From assembly GCF_030445035.2 (NCBI RefSeq), contig NC_080677.1:155993169-156057168 (forward strand): DNA of 64,000 bases, written 5' to 3'. The translations under genes were made by a program, and so were the position numbers. Numbering within the stretch: position 1 is the stretch's first letter; each line of letters starts with the position of its first letter. This DNA comes from Dasypus novemcinctus. Its lineage: Eukaryota > Chordata > Mammalia > Cingulata > Dasypodidae. Shown piece by piece: positions 1-11,345 of this stretch. The notes beneath the pieces were generated by a model. It worked only from the letters and a program-made list of their open reading frames with translations. It was not told the origin of the DNA and searched no databases.

Positions 1-437
1 TTCCCCCCTTCCCCTCCTCCTGCCCTCTGTTTTTGCTGTACTATGCTGTCTTCTCATTTTCTCTCCTCTCGGATTCACTGGGATTCAATCCTGGAGACCT
101 CTGATGTGGAGAGAGGTTCCCTGTCAATTGCGCCACCTCAGTTCCTGGTCTCTGCTGCGTTTCACTGTGACTCTCTCCTTGTCTCTCTTTTGTTGCGTCA
201 TCATCTTGCTCCGTGACTTGTGCAGGCACTGGCTCACCACTCGGGCACTCATGGGCACTGGCTCACTGTGTCGGCACTTGCGCTCACCATTGGGCACTGA
301 CTCACTGCGCGGGCACTGGCTCACCACACGGGCATGCTTTCTCTTCTTCTTTTTCACCAGGAAGCCCCAGGGATCAAACCCGGTTCCTTCCATATGGTAG
401 GCAGAAGCTCTATCACTTGAGCCACATCCCCTTCCCT
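1..437 (-). mobile_element. DAS-type SINE, two-headed form, cut by window edge
   Basis: On the minus strand the element starts near 437 with a tRNA-like head (GGTTTGATCCC as B-box). A body follows that contains several copies of a roughly 20-bp unit based on GGGCACTGGCTCACCA (about 225-335), and then a second decayed tRNA head near 70-150. The pyrimidine-rich tail runs off the left edge. The copy at 46854-47309 has the same architecture. Confidence 0.75.
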
Positions 438-544
438 ATTAGTTCTCTTTTGAGTTCCCTCCTCGCAGGAGGGTAAGTGTACTTTGCCTGCTGGAGTACT
501 TGATAGAAATGGAGCCTCAGTGTATAGATGGCCTCTTTGATGTC

Positions 545-2060
545 TCATTCAGTTGCTCAACATTACAAATGTGAGGTTCATCCTTAAGGTGAGCAGCTGC
601 AGATTTTCCTTCTCATTTGAAGTTACAGTATTCCATTGTGTGAGGAACCCACCATTGTCTCATCCGTTCTACTGTTGTGGGGCAGTTGTGCAGTTTTGAG
701 TTTTTAGTTCCAATGAATAGTGCTGCCTTGAAGACAATGGCCCATATCTTTTGGTGAACACGTGCACGTTTCAGTTGGGCATTTAACCTCAGGGTCGAAT
801 TGCTGGGTCAAAGGGTAATGTTTGGATAATACTAAACAGTTGTCCTCAGTGGTTGTATCAATTAACACTCTCATCAGCAGTATAAGGGCATTCCAGTTGC
901 TCCCCCTTCTTGCTGACATTTAACATTTCCATATTATTTAAATTTTAGCTATTTTGGTGGTATATGTTGGCATGTCATTATGGTTTCAATTTGTATTTCC
1001 CTAAAGAAATTGAGCATCCTTTCATACATTTACTAGTCATTTGGATGTCCTCATTTATGAGGTGAATTTCAAGTTTCTTCCCACTGGGCTGACTTGCTTT
1101 TTCTATTGACTTGTAGGTGTTCTTCCTACATTTTGGATACAAATCTTTGTCAGATATACATACTGTTACTATCTTCTCTCATCCGTGGTTTGTCTTTTGA
1201 TGTCCAGAAGTTCTTAGTTTTAGTATAATCTAATTTATCATGTTTTTCTTTTATGAGTAGTTTTTTTTTTAAATGTCTTGTTTAAAAGTCTTTGTCGGGC
1301 AGCGGACTTGGCCCAGTGGTTAGGGCGTCTGTCTACCACATGGGAGGTCCGTGGTTCAAACCCCGGGCCTCCTTGACCCCTGTGGAGCTGGCCCAGTGCT
1401 GATGTGTGCAAGGAGTGTCGTACCACACAGGGGTATCCCCTGCATAGGGGAGCCGCACGCTCAAGGAGTGTGCCCCATGAGAGCTGCCCAACGTGAAAGA
1501 AAGTGCAGCCTGCCCAGGAATGGTGCCGCCCACACAGAGAAATGACACAACAAGATGACGCAACAAAAAGAAACACAGATTCCCGTGCCACTGACAACAA
1601 CAGAAGCGGACAAAGAAGACGCAGCAAATAGACACAGAGAACAGGAGGGGGAGGGGAGTGAAATAAATAAATAAATAAATCTTTAAAAAAATAAAAGTCT
1701 TTGTCAACTCTGAGGTCATTTTTTAAATGTTTTTCTCTAAAAGTTTTTTTTTTTAACTTTCACCTTGAAATCTGTAATCAACCGGGAATTCATTCTTTAT
1801 GTATGGAGGGAAGAAAGATATGCTTTTTCTTCGACAAGGGTATCTAATTGTTGCAGCACCACTTATTTAAAAGAAGATCTTTTCCCAATTAAACTGCAGG
1901 ATCACCTTTGTTGTAAGTCAGGTAGTCATGTTAGGAGCTGGTGTGTCTCTGAATTCTGAGCCTGTCAATGAGCTGTTTGTCCTTGTACCACAGTCTTAAT
2001 TATTAAAGCTTCAAAAACATCAATTTGGGATCCGATGGCATAGTGCTCCAGCCTTTTTTT
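545..2060 (-). mobile_element. Ancient LINE-1 fragment (ORF2 3' part), antisense, interrupted by a SINE
   Basis: Read on the plus strand, the stretch follows the well-known antisense pattern of mammalian L1 3' regions: a decayed ATTCCATTGTGTG block, a CTGGGTCAAAGGGTA block, a 'gcatccttt' block and a TTTGTCAGATAT block. After the SINE at 1297-1692 it continues with a TTGTTGCAGCACCACTTATT block of ORF2. No frame is open over any useful length. It is an old dead copy, and the SINE split it later, as shown by the SINE's target duplication. Confidence 0.75.
1297..1692 (+). mobile_element. DAS-type SINE, full length
   Basis: The element starts with a tRNA-like head: GCGGACTTGGCCCAGTGG carries the A-box and GGTTCAAACCCC the B-box. 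The GC-rich body has the CAGCCTGCCCAGGAATGG block, and the tail is (AAAT)n followed by CTTTAAAAAAAT. It is flanked by a perfect 13-bp target duplication, AAAAGTCTTTGTC, at 1284-1296 and 1693-1705, inside L1 sequence. L1 machinery probably mobilised it. Confidence 0.9.
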
Positions 2061-3777
2061 CCTCCTTTAAGAGGAAGTACTTTTTTTTTTAAAACAAAAT
2101 TTGGACTTCCTGAGGGCTGCTAAGTACACAAGTCACTGTGTGACACCTGAGAAGATGAACCCAGGCTGAACGTGGAGGCTGGGTGGGTAGCGGGTCTTAT
2201 GCTACCTGCGAACCAATGGGCTCCTCTGTCACCGCAGCAGGACTTGGACCTCATGAAAATCCCCTGGCAGACGCGTCACAGGCCTTTGGGGTCACTTGTG
2301 AATAGTGGATGTGATAATACGTCTCTGGATGTCAAGGCCTGTCTCTTAGGACTTGCCCACGGCAGGTACCGGCACCCGCCCTACTGCCGCCAGCTCCATC
2401 TGCGCAGGTCACCGCGCACAAAGCAGAGGCGGCCCGTGCGCCTTCTCTTCACCTGCTGTTGGCAGGTGCTGGCAGTGTCCTGGGAAGGGCAGAGAAGAAG
2501 AGCTGCGGCCTGCCCACGACCAGGGGAGAGCAGCGGCGCGGCCGGCCTCGCAGCGCAGGGAACTGAGGGCCTCAGGGCAAGGCCGCCTGTCCTGCAGGTT
2601 TCCCTTCTGAAACTTCCTGCCACGAACTTCTCACCCCTCGCTTTATCGCTTTATCGAGTGTTGAATATCATTTGTTTTTCAAATGTAACTAATTCCTCAG
2701 CTGGAAAGCGGACGAGGAGGCCTGCAGGGGAAGCACTGGAAGATGCCCTAGCATCCTCAAAGCACAGCGTTGCCCTGCCGTGGGCCGCGGTGGACTCCTG
2801 GCCTCCGAGAGCCACCTACATGCCCCGGGAGCACCCGGCCACACAAGGCCCCGGGGTGTTTTTCCTACGCCTTAGACCATTTAAGCCTGGGGGGGGGGGG
2901 TACATATTTTTTTCTGGAGTTAATCAAAGTTCTTTCTCTTCATCCTGCAGTAAACCTCAAGCATCCTTGTTTTGAATTCTTTGCTTGTTGCTTGCTGGCT
3001 CTTCTCCTCTGCTCCGTGAGAGCAGGGCCCTTATTTCACAGCCACAGATGGGTGAGTGACTGACCCCTCTGCCAGAGCACTGGAAAGCAGGAAGCACAGC
3101 TACGAGGAAGACGTGGAAAGAAAGAAGGTAGAGGATGACGGAAAGTTTTGAAGAATGACACTGACGCAGTGATGGAAAACGTCCAAGAAGGGGCTAGACC
3201 CTCGAGCCTCTGATGAGATCCTAAACTTCTGTGAAAGTCCTGTGGATCGACACAGGGACGCTTAGCTCTGTAAACCCTGCAGCAATGATCCTCCTCAGGT
3301 TCTAGGGGTGTTGGTAGGACAGCGGCTTGCAGAGGGGGATTAGGAGAGGTGGAATAGGGTAGCGTTTTTTCTTTGTTTTATTTTTTGTTATTTTTTGTTA
3401 CTGCAATGCTCACCTTGATAATAATTCTCTCAGAACGTTTCTCTCTCATAGTATTTCTGGCTGAAAATAGAAAACTCATTTTGTCAATCTACCAACCAGA
3501 GTTTTAAATTAGGAGCCACCCTTGATATCAATAAGATTGCTGGAAAGCGGGAAAAATGCCTATTTTGAGTTATTTTGCCCAAAATAATGAAACCAAAAGT
3601 TTTTTTAGTATTTTAACTACTAGAACAAAAACTAATTACTAAAAAGAATATCTTTTGTTGTATGGTCCAGCTTTTCATTAAAAAACAAAACATCTATGAA
3701 ATTAAATTTCCTTTGGAAATTCCTTTTTTTCCCCCTAAAGGAAAACACAATGACTTTTCAAAGGCCATTTAAAAAAT
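2061..3777. other. No gene recognised; partly GC-rich unique DNA
   Basis: No known exon, RNA or repeat was recognised. From 2350 to 2880 the DNA is rich in CpG and holds a chance 267-codon reading frame, discussed under rejected items. A G11 run lies at 2890-2900. Confidence 0.5.
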
Positions 3778-4600
3778 GTTGTTGTGGTAACATAGTATTT
3801 ATTTTAACCACTCTTATGTGTGTACTTCTCTGATATTAATTACATTCACCGTATTGTGCTACAGTCACCACCAGCCATTATCAAAACTCTGTACCCATGA
3901 AAAATTCTGTATTTCCTCTCTTTACCCCTGGTTCCCTGCAAGCCACTCTTTGTCCCTATGCATTTGTTTATTCTAGCTATTTCATATAAGTGAAATCCTA
4001 CAGTATGACCTTTTCAGTTTTGTGTATTTTACTCAGCATCACATTTTCAAGGTTCATCCACGTTGTCACATGTATCAGAATTTTATTCCTCTTTACAGCA
4101 GAATATTCCATTGTGTATTTGTTTATATATATATACACACCACGTTTTATTTATGCATTCATCTGTTGATAGATATGTGGACTGCTTCTACCTTTTTGGC
4201 AATTGTAAATAACGCTGCTACGAACATCAGTGTACAAACATTGATTCAAGTCCCTGTTTTCAATTCTCTTGGGTATATACCCAGAAGCGGGATTGGGGGC
4301 CACACGTTAAATCCACGTTTAATTTTCTGAGGCACTACCAAGCTGTTTTCCACAGAAGCTGCCCCATTTCACATTCCTTCCAGGAATGTGAAAAGGGATC
4401 CTATTTCTCTGTATCCTCGCCAACATTTATTTTCTGTGTGTTTTGGTAATAGCTATACTAGTGGGCATGAGGTGGTATCTCACTGTAGTTTTGATTTGCG
4501 TTTCTCTCGTGGTTAGTGATGTTAAGCAGCTTTTCTTGTACTTATTAACCATTTGTATATCTTCTCAAAAGAAATGTTGAAGTAAAAAAATAAAATACAT
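3778..4600 (-). mobile_element. Ancient LINE-1 3' region, antisense
   Basis: The plus strand shows the antisense L1 3' pattern: a TTAATTACATTCACCGTATTGTGC block, 'aaggttcatccacgttgtca', AATATTCCATTGTGTATTTG, 'cttgggtatatacccagaag' and a GATTTGCGTTTCTC block. An AC/AT microsatellite sits near 4125-4140. No coding capacity is left. The copy ends near 4600 without a clear target duplication. Confidence 0.75.
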
Positions 4601-4699
4601 CTAGTTATTTGGAAGCATCTCTCTGGCCAGCATTCCCACTCCCCACAGTAGAGATTTCTAGGAGAGTCCCTGGTAAGGCAGCTTCAACTGTCCTATTGA

Positions 4700-4936
4700 A
4701 TGCCTTTTTCTTTTTTTTTGTATGGTGGCAGGGGATTGAACCCAGGACCTTGTATGTGGGAAGACAGTGCTCAGTCACTGAGCTATATCGGCTTCCCTGG
4801 GTTTTTTCACTTGTTTTGCTTATTTTTTGATTGTTTGTTTATTTTGTTTTGTTTTTTAGGAGGCACCAGGAACCAAACCCAGGTCCTCCCATATGGGGGG
4901 CAGTTGCTCAACTGTGTGAGCTACATGCCATTTTAA
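4700..4936 (-). mobile_element. Two monomeric tRNA-headed SINE fragments
   Basis: Two head-like units in minus orientation follow each other, at about 4705-4797 and 4855-4935. Each carries a GGTTTGGTTCC- or GGTTCAATCCC-like B-box on the minus strand and a poly-T side at its low-coordinate end. They lack the GC-rich DAS body, so they are older or simpler members of the same tRNA-derived SINE group. Confidence 0.6.
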
Positions 4937-5668
4937 CTGGGCGGGAGAGGTTGCCAGCAAACAGAACCCCAAGCTCCCACCTCAGAGAAAGTGGGTCTTT
5001 GCCTTGTTGTGGCCAAGATGGAGGTGTGTGCTTGAAAAGATTGAGGAGATCACAGGAACCATCTAGATCCCTATTCCTTTGTCTGCCAGGTCTTATTTGC
5101 AGAAATGCTGCCTTCACTTCACCCTAGTTTGAATCATTTTTTGGTGGAAATAAACTATTGGGGAGCAACATTTTTCTTTTAGCAATCATAGAAGTGAAAT
5201 CTGTTCGTGTTTTTTTTTTTTGAGTACCTGCTAATTTGGGGACACGCACCCTGTTCTGAGTAAGGCACTGGCCACCTGAAAATGCTTTGGACCGGGTCGC
5301 CGTCTTCTTCAGAGCCCGGGGCCTGGTGGGGGAAGGAGTGCCTGAACTAGCGTAAGGGGTAAACCTGCGGTAGGGGACAGGGTGGGGGTGGGCACTGGGA
5401 GAGCTGGGGAGGGCTCCTCACCCTCCCCTTCCTCCCATTTTGAAAACAACGCTGCTTTCCCTTTGCCTCACACCTGGTCTGCCCACCCCCCTCAGTTTCC
5501 TTCTTTCCTGTTTTTCTCCCCTTAGGAAAGGGGCACGGCCATCAGGTCTGGCCTTCGGTAGTGGAGAAAGCAGGCCTGAGCGCTTCCCTCCCTCCCCGGG
5601 CTCTCCGAGGCCTCGACGAGCTGCTAGAGGAGGGCCCTTCCCAAGCACACACAGACCCAGCGTGTTCC
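4937..5668. other. No gene recognised
   Basis: The sequence is unique by eye and moderately GC-rich from 5280. Reading frames here are short and resemble nothing I know. A poly-T stretch lies near 5210-5221. Confidence 0.5.
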
Positions 5669-5681
5669 AAATCCACGCCTG

Positions 5682-5819
5682 ATTGGCGCAGCAAGGTGAC
5701 CCAACAAAGGGAGACAAGCAGACACAGAACAACAAGCGGGGAATGGACACAGAGAGCTGACGCAAAACACGCCGCAAAAGCGGGGGTGGGGGATATTAAA
5801 TAAATAAATCTTTAAAAAA
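5682..5819 (+). mobile_element. 5'-truncated DAS-type SINE
   Basis: Only the 3' part of the element is present: the GACACAGA-type body end and the TAAATAAATCTTT(A)n tail. It is flanked by a near-perfect 13-bp target duplication, AAATCCACGCCTG at 5669-5681 and AAATCCACTCCTG at 5820-5832. The head is missing, so this copy was truncated on insertion. Confidence 0.8.
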
Positions 5820-6039
5820 AAATCCACTCCTGGGTTGGCTTGAAGCACCACCCAGCCCCACCCGGAGGCCCTCGGCCCATCCCACGGGGTGTGTGTGGGG
5901 GGCACTTGCCTCTGGCAATGCGGGAGGGTGTGTGTGTGGGGGGTGGGAAGAGGCCAAGAGTCTCAGGCGGCTTTCTTCCAAGATTAATTTCCTCATCAGC
6001 CTGAGTTTGCTTTGGGAACGACTTCTCTCTGGGCTTAGG

Positions 6040-6290
6040 GGACTCTCTCCCCCGTGGCCCGCGATGGAGACGCTGCCTCCTTGGTCCCCAGCTACGGTCC
6101 GCGGCGGCCGTAAAGCCTGGCGCTGGGCCCTGCGCTCTGGGCTTGGCAGCCCGCGGAGCAGCGGGTGCTGCCACCTGCCCCAGGCGCGCTGCTTGGGCCC
6201 CGGCTCTGCCCCTAAGACGTAAATGGCGCCAGGGAGCCGAGCTTCCCGGTCTACCCCCCAGGCGGAATGGAGGTCCTAAACACGCGAACC
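6040..6290. promoter_or_regulatory. CpG-rich patch, island-like
   Basis: I counted about 21 CpG dinucleotides in roughly 230 bp that are about 70% GC, well above the CpG-poor surroundings. No splice-linked exon or known promoter motif was recognised. It could be a short CpG island of an unannotated transcript or a GC-rich unmethylated enhancer. Confidence 0.4.
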
Positions 6291-7139
6291 GAGGATTGAC
6301 TTTCTCAATTCAAGCACTCACCCCTGTTGAATTTTGCCTGAACCTGTTTTCTCTGACAACGATTATGAAGCATGATGGTTTTTGTAACGACTGCGAGGCT
6401 TAGAGCTAATCTGATAGAGTCTGTGTTTGATCGGATGCTAAGCATCTACAAATTCATATCATTTTTACCTAAGCCAGTCTCAGTGTTGTTAAACCTTCTG
6501 GGCACTTCATTTTGCCCAAATTAGACTCTCCCCCTACTGGGACTGGTTGCTAAGCAACAGGCACACTTGGATTCCTTACACGGTAGTATTTTCAGGTTTA
6601 GGATTTATTTTCCCCAGAAGGAGTTCAAATCCTGACTCTTGGAACCTGGGATCTGCTGAAAATTGAAGTTAACCTACAGCTTGACATTAGTAGAAGGTAA
6701 TTGAATTTTTGTTCTCCTTGCACTATTAATTTACCAGCACAGTTTTTACCTGGCAGAATGAAGCTTACACCTCAGTAAGGAAAGCAAGTCTCTTTCCAGA
6801 ACTACCATCCCCTAAGCTTGTTGGGTTCAGAAGTCTTAAAACCTTGTAATCAAGTTGAGCTTATCTCAACATTCTTTAGGTTGGAAGGGAGTTGGAGTAA
6901 ATCAGCTGGGTCCTGGCTTGAGGTCTGCATTTCTGGAATTAGAAGGTATCTTCCTGCCTGACTCTTTTTTTTTTTTTAAAGCAAATTAAGCAATAAATTT
7001 ATGTTTGGCCACAGGGCTTGGCCACCCTGGATTTGGTGGTATGGTTGCGACCCCAGGACTGTTCAGCCACTTAACAGAGAGAATGGATTAATGACTTTGA
7101 CTGGAGGCTCCAGCTTTTTTGAGCTTATGGCCTGATGTA
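6291..7139. other. Unique non-coding DNA
   Basis: No gene or repeat was recognised apart from the palindromic motif at 6546-6558. The base composition is ordinary, and nothing suggests an exon. Confidence 0.4.
6546..6558. promoter_or_regulatory. Palindromic RFX X-box-like site
   Basis: GTTGCTAAGCAAC is a perfect 6+1+6 inverted repeat. It resembles the RFX-family X-box (GTNRCC, short spacer, RGYAAC), with one mismatch in the left half. RFX factors control ciliary and spermatogenic genes. Any link to the LYZL gene 43 kb away is speculation. Confidence 0.35.
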
Positions 7140-7606
7140 GGCTGTGGGTGGGGGCTGCTCATATTTTCGTAGATAACCTGAGCTGTTCGTTTCTGTGCAG
7201 CGTGTTGGGGACAGTGAGAGCTGCAGCCCTGCCCTCGGTAACCATGACAACTCCAGGCCGAAGAAACAGTTTAGCAATGCAGACTCTATAAACTTTAAGT
7301 ATTCAGGGCAAATGCAAACCAAATGTGCTAACAGCTTACCTAGAATGTATGAAGTCCACGCTAAAAGTTTACCTAGGAGGTGGAAGATATAAGCTAATTC
7401 AAGCCTACTGAACACTAAAACAAAGAACCATTTGGCCCTTCCTATGTATAAAAGGAACTCAAAAATCTTGTTCCGGGGCTCCAATTTTGGAAAGAGAAGC
7501 TCCGAGCCTGGCCGGTCATAAATAAATCATTTTTCCTTCCCCAAAATTATTCCTGAGTCCTGGCCTTTCTATACGCAAATAATTAAACCTCCCAACTTCT
7601 CCAACA
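7140..7606 (+). mobile_element. LTR-like promoter and polyadenylation unit
   Basis: A TATAAAAG box at 7447-7454 is followed 67 bp later by AATAAA at 7521-7526, and then by a U5-like segment that ends CTCCAACA at 7606. Spacing and ending fit a solo retroviral LTR. The left edge is a guess, no target duplication was found, and no internal retroviral sequence follows. The internal order is the only evidence. Confidence 0.4.
7238..7251. promoter_or_regulatory. RFX X-box-like motif
   Basis: GTAACCATGACAAC fits the left X-box half GTNRCC, with a 2-bp spacer and one mismatch in the right half. It lies 0.7 kb from the site at 6546 and possibly inside the LTR-like unit. This is motif evidence only. 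Confidence 0.25.
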
Positions 7607-9615
7607 CGGCCTTCCTTTAAAAGTACAAATAAAAATGGGCGCACATGCCGTATTATAAAGTGGTTCTTTCAGTAGTCTTTGTTGGGGACATTCATGGGTA
7701 AACGTGGGTTCCAGGACCCCTTGTGATAGCTCCGTCGCTCGCTGGCGTCCTTGTCTTTGGTTAGGACGTCAGGCTAAGAGATTAGGAAGCCCAGCGCCTG
7801 CGAGTTTAGCTAACTGTGCTGGTCATCAGGAGGGCCTGCAAAGGCAGTCCAACGCCCGCTCCTGGGCCTGGAGGGCCAAGCGCTCTCCAGGGAGCTGACA
7901 AGCTTGACCCTAATTTGGGCTTCTTTTCGTAGCTGAATTTCCTCCCTCCCAAAGCCCCTGGGCCCTCCAAGGTGGGATGAGCCTGACCGCAGGCAAATCC
8001 TTCCTGTCTGGGGGGCGTGGGCGGCCCCTGAAGGCTGCTGCAGAAAATCTGCGATTGTTTCAAAGCTGTGTAAATGAGACCCTCCGGGCTCCCAGGAGGC
8101 CCATCAGGGGTCCACGCTTCCAAACGCTGGCCAAGCCGGGTTCCTAAGGGGACACCCCGGCTTTGTTGCTCAGGCCTTTTTGCCGCAGGAGGGGAAATGA
8201 TGGGTTTTTCAACTGCAGACCTCCCCGTGGCCTTTGGAAAGCTCTTTGCAGCAACTGGAGCCAAAGTTACAAGGGGAAGCATGAGCACATTGAGGAGGGG
8301 ATGAGTCGTGGAGGGTCACTCGATCCCACACATCTGGGGCCTTTGGAGATGCTCCCTCCTTCCTCTTGCGGTGTTGATGAAGGCTGCCGAGCTCTCCTTC
8401 TGCGGTCAGGCCCACCTACGTGGGGCCCGGAGGCTGAGCCGCTCCGGAGGAGCCCCGGAGAGAGGAGAAGTGGGGCGGGGATTTGGAAACCTTCTCCAGG
8501 GTTCTGCCAGTCGGAAGAAGTAAAAGGCAGGAGGAAGAGAGCAGTGGCTCTGCAAGTGGAAGCGGTGCCCCACGTGGGGGTGGGCCAGGCCCCTCTCCCG
8601 GGGAAAGGGGCCAGCGGTCGGTCTGAGGGTGAGGATGTGGGTGGCAGGCCCCGCTGGGCTCAGCTTTCCCCGGGTCCAGCCTGGAACCCGCAGGGCGGGA
8701 GGCGGCCCCAGCGCCCCTGTTATGTAAGAGCAGCCTTTGGGCTTTTGGGAGTCGCTAACCCCAGCTTCCTGTTTTGAAACTGAAACAGAATGAGCCCTCT
8801 GTAGTGGCTTTGTTTGCCTAAGGAATATAATTCTGCTGTGTGGCTCCCAACATGGAAAGATAAAATTCACGCTGTCGCTGTCGGGAAGTGTCCGTTTTTT
8901 CAGGCAGCAGGAAGTGGGAGTGAAGAAACATAACCTCTTTCAAGTTGTGTTTAGGCATCATTGTAAGTGAATGGGTGGGCGGACTTTTCAAGCAAGCAAG
9001 GACCAAGCAAGAGTAGGAGGCAGGGAAACTTCCGGCTCTGTCAGGCAAGTGAGGGCCCTCCCAGGAAATGTGCCTTGGCCAACTTTAGACTTTAGAACCA
9101 ATTTCTCTGAGGCATTCATTGACTTCTGCAAGTCAGCATGGGCCAGCTTTTGCTAAATGGACAACTGCACTTTTGGGGAGAATAAATAAATTAACCTTGG
9201 CCACCCACCTTAACTCTTTCTACCTGAGGCTATAGAGAGAGGTCCAGGGAATGGGTCAAATATTACCGGGTGGAATGGAATATGGGAAATAAAAGTGTTT
9301 GAAGTGCAAAGTCGTAACATGCCTTTCAGTGCAGTAACAAACTCATCCCATTTATTGGCATTTTTGCTTTTAGTCTCATTTGGGGTAAGAATCGGTTTGA
9401 CGGGACACTCTAGAGCTTGTTCAATGGCATCTGCAGCTGGTTTTAGAAGCCGAAATACTTCAACAGACACAGAGACAGGCCTGAAGACAGGAGGAGGAAA
9501 GAGAGCAGAGCCTCGCCCTTCATCAGAAACGGGGAGCCTTCGGGGCAGGTACCCTAAGAGAGGACAAGCATCAGCACAGCCGTTCATCTCTGGGAATTAG
9601 GGTAAGTGCCCTGAT
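7607..9615. other. No gene recognised; GC-rich middle part
   Basis: From about 7950 to 8720 the DNA is GC-rich and open in several frames (up to 204 codons at 8163-8777). The predicted peptides are rich in Gly, Pro and Arg and show no domain. I saw no splice-flanked exon that I could support, and no repeat. Confidence 0.45.
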
Positions 9616-9617
9616 GG

Positions 9618-10115
9618 TCATTGCCTTAGTCAGGATTCTCCCGGGAAAACAGAACCCACAGCAAGATCCGTAAATATTATGAGATTTTTAGAAGAATTGC
9701 CTCACAGGCCTGTGGGGACGGGCAAGTCCAAACTCCGTAGGGCAGGCTGCACACTGGGAACTCCCATGAAGGTTCTCGATGACTTCCCCAGGAGAGGTCA
9801 GCTGAAATAGATAGCAATTCTCTCTTCTGACTGCTGAAATCACTTCTTTTAAAGGGTAGGATGAGGCTCCTCTGGCTGCTGAAGACAGTCTCCTGGGTTG
9901 ATTGTAGATGTCGTCAGCTACAGATGTAATTAACTTCCTGAGGATTCAAGTCTGTGAAATACTCTCACAATAACAAACAGGCCAGTGCTTGCTTGACCGG
10001 ACAAGTGGACACCATCACCTGACCAAGCTGACACATGAACTTAACCATCCTATCGTCAACTTCATTGACTTTTACAGGAAACCCACAGAACGCCGATCTC
10101 TGCAATATGAGAAAA
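9618..10115. mobile_element. Probable ERVL/MLT2-type LTR
   Basis: The stretch opens with TTAGTCAGGATTCTC...GGAAAACAGAACC. It contains CCGTAGGGCAGGCTGC and CAGGAGAGG blocks, and ends with CAAGCTGACACATGAAC. This is the pattern of ERVL-class LTRs that are common in placental mammals. No internal retroviral genes are attached, so it is best read as a solo LTR. The family assignment is from memory of the consensus. Confidence 0.6.
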
Positions 10116-10229
10116 AAAAATGACAGCGTGGCCAACACCAAATCCTAATGGCCCTTTCCATCCTTCCATTCTCACACCCACTCCCTCCTCTTCCTGCTCT
10201 TCTTTAATGACGTTCCAGCCACCTGTTAG

Positions 10230-10650
10230 CTAAGCTAGATACCTGGGTTATATTTGACTCTTTCTTCTCCCTCCCTCATATTCAAGCAGTTTTTCCAAAC
10301 CACAGATTTCACTGCAGAAATCTGAGTGGCTTCCCCTTGTGGACAAATTGAAGCCTGAGTGCCTCTTGGTCCCTCACAGTTAGAGGCCCCCATGGCTCTC
10401 CCCAATGCACATGGCTCTTCCTTGTTAGAAACACATGACATGCTGCATTCCACACAGGACGGGCACTTGCCAGCTTCTGCCAGTCTTCCTGTGCCAGCCT
10501 CTCTCCAGGGGTCTAACATGCCAGCTTCCCTTCCTTGCCTACTATGATCATTTATCATTCAAAATCACTGAATCCAATGTCACGTCATCTGAGAAGACTT
10601 TTCCTGTCCCTCAGTCATAACTGAAGTTTGCCTCCTCTGCTCTCCAGTGA
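10230..10650 (-). mobile_element. LINE-2 (L2) 3' fragment, antisense
   Basis: The plus strand resembles antisense L2: cytosine-rich text with CACAGTTAGAGGCCCCCATGG-like and AATGTCACGTCATCTGAGAAG-like blocks, the latter close to the L2 'aatgtcacctcctctgggaag' signature. It is heavily diverged, as expected for this ancient family. Confidence 0.55.
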
Positions 10651-10794
10651 CATTTAGTTCAACAAGAGAAGTTGAATGGCGTTTAATGCTGAACACTCCA
10701 GCCCCTCCTAGATGCTCTTGAGGGTAAAGGGCCCAGATACTCTTCGTACCAAGCTTGAGCATTTGAATTCCATGCAAGTCCTTACATTCAAAAA

Positions 10795-11345
10795 TCTATA
10801 GTGGTGAAATATATGTGACATAAAATGTCATTTTAACTGTTTTTAAGTGTACAATCCAGTAGCATTAATTGCATTCACCAGGCTGAGCTGCCATTCCACT
10901 ATTTCCAAAACTTTTCCATCACCCCAAACAGAAACCCCGTTAGGCAGTAACTCCCCTTTCCCCCATCCCCCTGGCCCCTGGTCACCTAAGATCTGCTTTC
11001 TGTCTCTATGAATTTGCCTACTCTAGATTCCACTTGTGTAAGTGGAATCATAAAATTTGTTCTCTTGTACCCGACTTCATCACTCAACATGTCTTCAAGG
11101 TTCATCCCTGCTGACATATACATCAGAACATAATTCATTTCTTTGACCAAATAGTCTTCTATTGAATGTATGGCTGACCTTTTGCTTCTCTGTTCATCTT
11201 TCTGACTCTTGGGTTGCTTCCATCTTTTGGCAGTTGTGATTAATGCTGCTATGAACACTGGTGTGCAAATATCTGTGGGAGTCCTTGTTTTCAATTCTTC
11301 TGGTTATATAACTAGGAGTAGGATTGCCGGGTTGTATATCATTCT
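10795..11345 (-). mobile_element. Ancient LINE-1 3' end, antisense
   Basis: The plus strand begins with GTGAAATATATGTGACATAAAATG and proceeds through AAGTGTACAATCCAGTAGCATT, a CCATCACCCC block, TCTCTATGAATTTGCC and a 'caaggttcatccctgctgaca' block. This is the typical antisense 3' UTR of L1M elements. The minus strand still shows remnants of the ORF2 C-terminus (FIAALITTAKRW). Confidence 0.75.

Noticed and set aside
1297-1400. tRNA gene in the SINE heads
   Set aside because: A- and B-boxes are present, but the heads do not fold into a complete tRNA and are followed by SINE bodies and A-rich tails. They are tRNA-derived, not tRNA genes.
2172-2975. Longest reading frame in the window (267 codons, plus strand)
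   Set aside because: The peptide is composition-driven, has no recognisable domain, shows no exon-like splice flanks, and lies in GC-rich DNA where long chance frames are expected.
8163-8777. 204-codon plus-strand frame
   Set aside because: GC-rich chance frame rich in Gly, Pro and Arg. Overlapping frames on both strands are equally open, so it is not selective evidence.
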